DNA from: UBA7672 sp963738625
GTDB lineage: Bacteria > Pseudomonadota > Alphaproteobacteria > Caulobacterales > Hyphomonadaceae
NCBI GenBank assembly: GCA_963738625.1
Contig: CAVTXH010000019.1
Coordinates: 124,001 to 188,000, forward strand
DNA length: 64,000 bases
Direction: 5' to 3'
Shown here: in pieces, positions 58,979 through 64,000 of the stretch
How the letters are laid out: every line of letters begins with the position of its first letter
Numbering within the stretch: the first letter of the stretch is position 1
Translations under genes and position numbers: made by a program
The notes under the pieces: model-generated
Databases searched by the model: none
The model's input: only the letters and a program-made list of their open reading frames with translations
Told to the model about the DNA's origin: nothing

Positions 58979-59671
58979 GTGACGAAGTCCTTCATGATCG
59001 CCATCACCGGCGGCTCGGGCTCAGGCAAGACCACGCTGGCGCGGGCGCTGCACAACCGGTTCGGGCCTGACAGGTCCATCCTGGTCACCGAGGACAACTA
59101 CTACCGGCCACGCGCCTTCTACGGGCCGGCGGCGCTCAGCATGTCCAACGCTGAACTCGAGGCGACGTACAATTTCGACGATCCGGCCGGCAAGGACATG
59201 GAGCACCTCAGGAGCGACATTGAGGCGCTTCGGCGCGGCGAGGCGATCGAGCAGCCGATCTACAACTTTCCAACCCATGACCGGTTGCACGGCGAGGTGA
59301 AGCGCATCGAGGCGCGGCCGATCGTGATCATCGAAGGCATCCACGTACTGTCGGACGTCTCCTTCGCGCCGCTTTTCGACCTCACCGTGTTCGTCGATGC
59401 GCCGGACGACCTGCGCCTGATCCGCCGCATAAGGCGCGACGAGGCGGAGCGCGGGCGCAGCGCGGAGAGCGTGATCCAGCAGTATCTGAGCTTCGTGCGC
59501 GCCGCGCACACGCGCTTCATCGAGCCCTCCAAGCATATCTGCGACATCGTCGTGGCGTGCGAGGAAGCGCTGCCGGACTCCGATACCGCGCAGGACGGCG
59601 ATTTCGTCGATCGACTGGTGGCGCCGGTATGGACGCAGCTGCAGAAGCTCGGCGTTGCCCCGCAGGGCTGA
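58979..59671 (+). CDS. udk: Uridine kinase-like P-loop kinase
   Basis: 230 residues. P-loop GGSGSGKTT, then LVTEDNYYRP, the nucleoside-binding YNFDDPAGKD, and IIEGIHVL, all in the order seen in uridine/cytidine kinases. It would phosphorylate uridine in pyrimidine salvage. GTG 58979 follows GAGGGGCGGGGC and is preferred; ATG 58994 would remove five residues. It lies 10 bases after rbfA. Confidence 0.88.
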   Translation: MTKSFMIAITGGSGSGKTTLARALHNRFGPDRSILVTEDNYYRPRAFYGPAALSMSNAELEATYNFDDPAGKDMEHLRSDIEALRRGEAIEQPIYNFPTHDRLHGEVKRIEARPIVIIEGIHVLSDVSFAPLFDLTVFVDAPDDLRLIRRIRRDEAERGRSAESVIQQYLSFVRAAHTRFIEPSKHICDIVVACEEALPDSDTAQDGDFVDRLVAPVWTQLQKLGVAPQG

Positions 59672-59981
59672 GATACGGGTCTTGACCGGGATCGGGCCGG
59701 CGGCAGGAAACCGCGGGTTCTCCGAGCTGGAAGCGGGAAGCCGTTGCCGTTCGCGTTTGCGTGAGTTATGTTACTTGGCATAGGCCGCTCGATCGGCCCA
59801 AGAGCCCGAAGGCGTAAACGCCAAAAGGCCGAGCCGGAAACGGCGCCTCCCACGAGAATTCTCCCCCGGCGCGAGCGGGCCTTTGGCCTGCGGCTGTGGC
59901 GTGGGTTTGCGGTCAAACACACCCAGTCACGGCTTTCGGCGCGGCGCGAAACATCGCGCGTCCGCATGTTGGAGGTGGAGC
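59672..59981. other. Intergenic region
   Basis: 310 bases in which I see no gene, repeat or terminator. A few short open frames are low-complexity and lack ribosome sites. The last 15 bases carry the ribosome site of the small membrane protein. Confidence 0.4.
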
Positions 59982-60212
59982 ATGACTTTGAGAAACGCGG
60001 CGCACGAGACGCAGGAAGAGCACAGATTCCGGTTCGACGAGAATGTTCGCGGCGCTCTGGTCGTGGTGGTGGGATCAGCGGCCCTCGTAGGGCTCGCCTG
60101 GGGCGCAATGATGGTTCTGACCTCGCCGGATGGCTGGGTCACCAAGGCGGCGAACAGCGCTCTTTCGGAAGACGTCCAGCTGGTCTCCTTCGCCGGCGGC
60201 GACGTCCGCTAG
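59982..60212 (+). CDS. Small single-pass membrane protein
   Basis: 76 residues with one membrane helix (GALVVVVGSAALVGLAWGAM) after a charged, His/Glu/Arg-rich N-terminal part. GGAGGTGGAG lies 6 bases before ATG 59982. It converges on fabI. Function unknown. Confidence 0.6.
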   Translation: MTLRNAAHETQEEHRFRFDENVRGALVVVVGSAALVGLAWGAMMVLTSPDGWVTKAANSALSEDVQLVSFAGGDVR

Positions 60213-60214
60213 GC

Positions 60215-61042
60215 TCAGGCGGCGCCCGAGCCGCCTTCCTGGATGTCCGGCACGCCCACGATGTGGAAGCCGGCGTCGACGTGCACGACCTCGCCCGTGA
60301 TCGAGCGGCCGAGAGGCGAGAGCAGATAGAGCGCGCAGCCCGCCACACCCTCCATCGAAGTATCTTCTTTCAGCAGCGACCAGTCGCGGCCGGTGCTCAT
60401 CAGCGTCTTGCCGCCCTTGATGCCCGCCATGGCGAGCGTGCGCATCGGCCCGGCCGAGATGGCGTTGACGCGGATGCCTTTCGTGCCGAGGTCGCGCGCC
60501 GCATAGCGGGTCGCGGCCTCGAGGCCCGCCTTGGCGACGCCCATGACGTTGTAGGACGGCACGACGCGCTCGGCGCCCAGATATGTCATGCAGACGATCG
60601 ATCCGCCCGGGTTCATCATTTCCGAGGCGCGGCGCGAGGCGTCGACGAAGGAAAAAACTGAAATGTCCATCGCGCGGCGAAAGCCCTCGCGCGTTGTGTT
60701 GCCGACGAAGGAGCCCTGCAGCTCGTCCTTGCCGGCGAAAGCGATGGCGTGGACCAGGAAGTCGATCGAGCCCCACATGGATTTCAGCTGGGCGAAGGCA
60801 GCGTCCATCTCGGCGTCGTTGGTGACGTCAGCGGAGATCATCGTCTTCATGCCGATGGATTCGACCAGCGGCCGCACCCGGCGCTCCAGCACTTCGCCCT
60901 GATAGCTGAAGGCGATCTCGGCGCCCTGGGCGGCCAGCTGCTGGGAAATGCCCCAGGCGATCGACTTGTCGTTGGCGACGCCCATGACGAGGCCGCGCTT
61001 GCCCTTCATCAGATCGCCTTTGGGGAAGATCCAGTCGGACAT
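60215..61042 (-). CDS. fabI: Enoyl-[acyl-carrier-protein] reductase (NADH) FabI
   Basis: 275 residues. The modified SDR nucleotide motif (GVANDKSIAWGI) and the catalytic pair in YNVMGVAK (Tyr-x6-Lys) are typical of FabI, which performs the last reduction in fatty-acid elongation. AAGGAGC lies before ATG 61042; the frame to 61096 has no site. Confidence 0.97.
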   Translation of the reverse strand: MSDWIFPKGDLMKGKRGLVMGVANDKSIAWGISQQLAAQGAEIAFSYQGEVLERRVRPLVESIGMKTMISADVTNDAEMDAAFAQLKSMWGSIDFLVHAIAFAGKDELQGSFVGNTTREGFRRAMDISVFSFVDASRRASEMMNPGGSIVCMTYLGAERVVPSYNVMGVAKAGLEAATRYAARDLGTKGIRVNAISAGPMRTLAMAGIKGGKTLMSTGRDWSLLKEDTSMEGVAGCALYLLSPLGRSITGEVVHVDAGFHIVGVPDIQEGGSGAA

Positions 61043-61188
61043 GGGGGCGCTCCTTGTGCTGGATCGCGGGGTAGGGGGCGGCGCGGGGCCAGTCAAGCAG
61101 CGTTAAGCGTCGACCCATTGCCCCGGCGTTTGCCGGGCCTTAGACGGAAACATGACCGGCAGCGGATCGCAGATGTGGGGGAAATCAG

Positions 61189-62505
61189 TTGAGTGAACTC
61201 AGCGATCTGATCGAGGCGGCAAGCCTGTCGCCCGGCAAGAGCGGTCTGTTGCGGGCGGTGCTGCGTGCGGCGCGGGAGGCGGTGGAGCCGGAAGAGGCGA
61301 CCGAATGGCTGTCGCGCACGGAGCCCCGATCCTACGACACGGACACGCGCATACAGGCTGCACAATTCCTGGTCGAGGAAGACGACGCCGCCGAGGCCGC
61401 GCGCTGGACCGAAGGGCCCGAGGCGAAGCTGCGCCTCGCTCGCGCACGCGCCCTGCTGGCGGATGACCGCGTCGGCGAGGCCGCGGAAGCGTACAAGGCT
61501 GCAGTCGCGGCGGACCCATCGCTGAAGGACCAGGATCTCGACCAAAAGCTGACGCCGCGCGCCGCGAACGTGCACGGCGGCAATGTCGTCAACCTGCGCG
61601 GCAGGCCGGTCGATACGGCTGAGGCGTCCATCAACCGCACGGCGCGGGAGAGCAAGACGTTCGCCGACGTCGGCGGGCTGGAAGAAGTGAAGCGCGACAT
61701 CTCGCGCAAGATCATCCTGCCCTTCAAGAAGCCGTCACTGTTCGACAAATTCAAACGCAAGGCTGGCGGCGGGGTACTGCTCTATGGCCCTCCCGGCTGC
61801 GGCAAGACGATGATGGCGCGGGCGACGGCGGGCGAAGTCGGCGCGCAGTTCATTTCGATCGAGATCGCCGAAATCCTCGACATGTATATCGGCCAGTCCG
61901 AGAAGCGGTTGGCGGCGGCGTTCGAGAACGCCCGCGCATCGACGCCGACCGTGCTGTTCTTCGACGAGATCGAGGCGCTGGCGGCGCGGCGCAGGTTCGG
62001 CCACGCCGATCATGGCGCGAGCCTCGTCTCGACCTTTCTCAACGAGATGGACGGCGTGAACGCCAGCAATGACGGCGTGCTGGTGCTGGCGGCGACCAAC
62101 GTGCCGTGGGCGATCGACACGGCGTTCCGCAGACCTGGAAGGTTCGACCGCGTGTTGTTTATCCCGCCGCCGGACCGCGAGGCGCGGCTCGCCATCCTCG
62201 GCATGGCGCTCAAGGACCGGCCACAGGAGAACATCAATCTCGAGCCGATCGCCCAGGCGACATCGGGCTTCTCCGGCGCCGATCTGGTGGGGATCGTGGA
62301 AGCGGCTTGCGACTACGCCATCGAGGAAAGCCTCGATGGCGAGAACGTCGTGCCGATCAAGCAGAAGCACCTCAACGAAGCTGCGAAGGAGAAGAAGCCG
62401 ACCACGCTTGAATGGCTTTCCCAGGCGCGCAACTACGCCAAGTATTCCAATGAAGGCGGGCTGTACGACGACGTGGTCGCCTTTCTCGACAAGCACTCGA
62501 AATAG
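61189..62505 (+). CDS. AAA+ ATPase (FtsH/Cdc48-like) with helical N-terminal domain
   Basis: 438 residues. The first 120 are TPR-like helices (DTRIQAAQFLVEEDDAAEAA, ADDRVGEAAEAYKAAVAADP). The AAA+ domain follows: Walker A GPPGCGKT at 200-207, pore-loop-like DMYIGQSEK, Walker B VLFFDEIEAL, sensor 1 LAATN and arginine-finger region RRPGRFDR. There is no protease or membrane segment, unlike FtsH, so it is probably an unfoldase or remodeller working on another protein. TTG start with GGGGGA upstream. The TPR membrane gene starts 12 bases after its stop, so the two are an operon. Confidence 0.88.
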   Translation: MSELSDLIEAASLSPGKSGLLRAVLRAAREAVEPEEATEWLSRTEPRSYDTDTRIQAAQFLVEEDDAAEAARWTEGPEAKLRLARARALLADDRVGEAAEAYKAAVAADPSLKDQDLDQKLTPRAANVHGGNVVNLRGRPVDTAEASINRTARESKTFADVGGLEEVKRDISRKIILPFKKPSLFDKFKRKAGGGVLLYGPPGCGKTMMARATAGEVGAQFISIEIAEILDMYIGQSEKRLAAAFENARASTPTVLFFDEIEALAARRRFGHADHGASLVSTFLNEMDGVNASNDGVLVLAATNVPWAIDTAFRRPGRFDRVLFIPPPDREARLAILGMALKDRPQENINLEPIAQATSGFSGADLVGIVEAACDYAIEESLDGENVVPIKQKHLNEAAKEKKPTTLEWLSQARNYAKYSNEGGLYDDVVAFLDKHSK

Positions 62506-62517
62506 CCGGGCCGGCCG

Positions 62518-63474
62518 ATGGACCTGTTCCAGCGCGCCGCCAGTGAAAGCGCCGCCATCGCGCTGATGGACGCAGGCAACTACAAGGGCGCGGAGACCCG
62601 GCTGCGCTCCATGCTGGCCGAGGATCCGAACGACGCTCGTGCGCTGGCGCTGATGGCGCATTGCCGGATCTCGCTTGACGACGACAAGGCCGGGCTGAAA
62701 ATCGCGCGCGAGGCGGCGGGCATCGATCCTGAGGACCCGTTGGTGAAGCGCACGCTGGCGCACGCTCTGATCCGCAACAACAAGTACAAGGAAGCCGACG
62801 AGATCACCACCGATCTCGCATCGCAGGATCCGGAGGATTCGAACTCGCTTTTCAAACTCGCCATCGCGCGCTTTGGACAGAAGGACTACATCACCGCAAA
62901 GCATTTGTTCGATGAGGCCGAGCAGCATGCGGGCGACAGTGTTCACGACCTGCTGAACGTTGCGCGGTTGAGGTTGCATCAGTGGAGCTATGAAAAGGCC
63001 GCTGCGCTGGCCAGGCGCGCAATGCTTCTCGATCCCAACCAGGGCGACAGCTTCTACATCATGGGCGAATGCGCGCTGGCGGCGAAGCAGCCCGTCGAGG
63101 CCTATGAACTGGCGCTGGAATCGCTGCGGCTGGAGCCGGGCGAGAAACATGTGCTGCGGCTGCTGACGCGGGCGAGGGCGCGGCAGAGCCCGCTGTTGAA
63201 GATGTTCCTGCCCGGCGTCGACTGGATCGTCGAGATGGACCGCAGCGGCCTCGTCATCGTGCCGCTGCTGATGATTCCGCTGGCCGGCTCCTTCCTGGTG
63301 TCGCTGATCTACGACCTCGCACGGATCGAGGCGGGCAGGCCGCCCGCGGTCGTACTATCCGTGGGATTGGGCGGCGTGCTGCTCTATGCGCTGGTCAGCT
63401 ATCTGACGGCCGCGACCGCGCGAGCACGCATCCGCCGGGACCTGCGGAAGATCTCGCTGCTACCTAGGTTCTGA
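62518..63474 (+). CDS. TPR protein with two C-terminal membrane helices
   Basis: 318 residues. About 200 residues of TPRs (ALMDAGNYKGAETRLRSMLA, HALIRNNKYKEADEITTDLA, AARRAMLLDP-like units) are followed by two hydrophobic helices (LVIVPLLMIPLAGSFLVSLI near 245, VVLSVGLGGVLLYALVSYLT near 285) and a basic tail. The TPRs would be cytoplasmic, making it a membrane platform or adaptor for the AAA+ ATPase encoded just upstream, whose N-terminus is also TPR-like. Confidence 0.85.
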   Translation: MDLFQRAASESAAIALMDAGNYKGAETRLRSMLAEDPNDARALALMAHCRISLDDDKAGLKIAREAAGIDPEDPLVKRTLAHALIRNNKYKEADEITTDLASQDPEDSNSLFKLAIARFGQKDYITAKHLFDEAEQHAGDSVHDLLNVARLRLHQWSYEKAAALARRAMLLDPNQGDSFYIMGECALAAKQPVEAYELALESLRLEPGEKHVLRLLTRARARQSPLLKMFLPGVDWIVEMDRSGLVIVPLLMIPLAGSFLVSLIYDLARIEAGRPPAVVLSVGLGGVLLYALVSYLTAATARARIRRDLRKISLLPRF

Positions 63475-63542
63475 AGCTACTTCTTCGCGCTAGGCGCGTG
63501 CTTGAACAGGTCCACCGAGCTGAGCGACAGTCGGCCCGCCGC

Positions 63543-63571
63543 TTGACGCAAGTTTGTCGGGGATCGAGTAT
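63543..63571 (+). promoter_or_regulatory. Possible promoter of the right-end gene
   Basis: TTGACG (63543-63548), 17 bases, then GAGTAT (63566-63571), about 23 bases before the ATG at 63594. It suggests the last gene has its own promoter in addition to read-through from the AAA+/TPR pair. Confidence 0.35.
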
Positions 63572-63593
63572 TATCCGGCCGGGGGCGCAAAGA

Positions 63594-64000
63594 ATGGGAG
63601 ACGGGGCGGAAAAGTCGGACGCGCAGCGCTCGGTGGATCGTTGGATCACGTGGGCGATACGGGCTTTTGCGATAGTTGTCGGTTCCGTGGTGGGCGCCGT
63701 CGTGGCTGTCGAGATCGCCGACACCGGCATAGTCATCGAAGAGATTTCGGTGCCGGCCGAACTCGGCCAGGAGGGCTACACGCCTTCCGTCATCGCCTAT
63801 CAGATCCTCAGGGAAGTGGAGCATGTCGATAAGGTTGCGACGACGAGCAAGCGTCGCCCCGAAGTCGGCCTGAGTCGTGGTCAGGTAGAACTATCGTTGC
63901 CGGTTTTGAATATTTCGATCGGCTCAATCGTCGATTATTTCAAAACGAAGTTAGGAGTGCCGCGGCGGCGATTGCGAGGCGGCATCGTGAATTCCGAATA
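63594..64000 (+). CDS. Single-pass membrane protein, 3' end beyond window
   Basis: 135 residues are visible and the frame is still open at the window end. After a short charged start there is one membrane helix (WAIRAFAIVVGSVVGAVVAV), then an extracytoplasmic part starting ISVPAELGQEGYTPSVIAYQ, with ELSLPVLNISIGSIVDYFKT further on. The pattern 'VP-x-x-L-x-x-x-G-Y-T' followed by 'hydrophobic-P-hydrophobic-x-hydrophobic-S-hydrophobic' and 'LG' resembles membrane-anchored proteins that carry C-terminal TPRs in other bacteria. The family name is not certain. Next to the AAA+/TPR pair it may be the third part of one system. Confidence 0.7.
   Translation, partial: MGDGAEKSDAQRSVDRWITWAIRAFAIVVGSVVGAVVAVEIADTGIVIEEISVPAELGQEGYTPSVIAYQILREVEHVDKVATTSKRRPEVGLSRGQVELSLPVLNISIGSIVDYFKTKLGVPRRRLRGGIVNSE

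Overview
The window is about 64 kb of a high-GC alphaproteobacterial chromosome next to the dnaA region. The order crotonase - rpsT - dnaA, then dnaN - recF - gyrB, together with RegB/RegA/SenC, many large TonB-dependent receptors and a gene-transfer-agent (GTA) type terminase, points to the Caulobacterales / Hyphomonadaceae side of the class. This placement is inferred from gene content and order, not from a database search. I see no rRNA, tRNA, CRISPR array or intact insertion sequence.

Layout. 1-3.5 kb: a REP-like palindrome, two crotonases, a MAPEG protein, a small exported protein and rpsT. 3.9-10.5 kb: dnaA, dnaN, recF and gyrB, with a terminator-like hairpin made of rare codons inside recF. 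10.5-15.2 kb: a small accessory island with a TIR-membrane-ankyrin protein, a tiny exported peptide, an orphan HTH (TerS-like) gene, a large terminase broken by one in-frame amber codon, and a haem-binding lipoprotein. 15.2-27.1 kb: three large TonB-dependent receptors and an aspartyl/asparaginyl beta-hydroxylase-like gene. All three receptors carry the same 15-bp palindrome upstream, 47-49 bp before a TTGAC block, and two of the three leaders fold into nested hairpins. A second fragment of terminase coding sequence lies between receptors 1 and 2.

27-43.6 kb: mostly single genes. These are a YgjP-type metalloprotease, a large lipoprotein, senC divergent from regB-regA (redox control), IalB-like and hypothetical proteins, an XRE regulator with a membrane partner, DUF1428, rlmN, an MFS transporter, a kelch protein flanked by two paralogous small exported proteins, carbonic anhydrase, a TetR regulator and a TPR/cytochrome lipoprotein pair. 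43.7-49.7 kb: the rimP-nusA-ylxR/L7Ae-infB operon. The usual next gene, rbfA, comes only at 58.6 kb, after about 9 kb of accessory genes (YcxB-like, DUF6351, alpha/beta hydrolase, SPFH + Arc-type repressor, FlgC-like, DUF347, a decayed GST, ada). 58.6-64 kb: rbfA, a uridine-kinase-like gene, a small membrane protein, fabI, and a cluster running off the end that encodes an FtsH/Cdc48-type AAA+ ATPase, a membrane-anchored TPR protein and a single-pass envelope protein.

The strongest candidates for undescribed biology are the shared operator/leader architecture of the three receptors, the AAA+/TPR/envelope cluster at the right end, the SPFH-Arc module with its perfect palindrome, and the terminase remnants with the amber stop.
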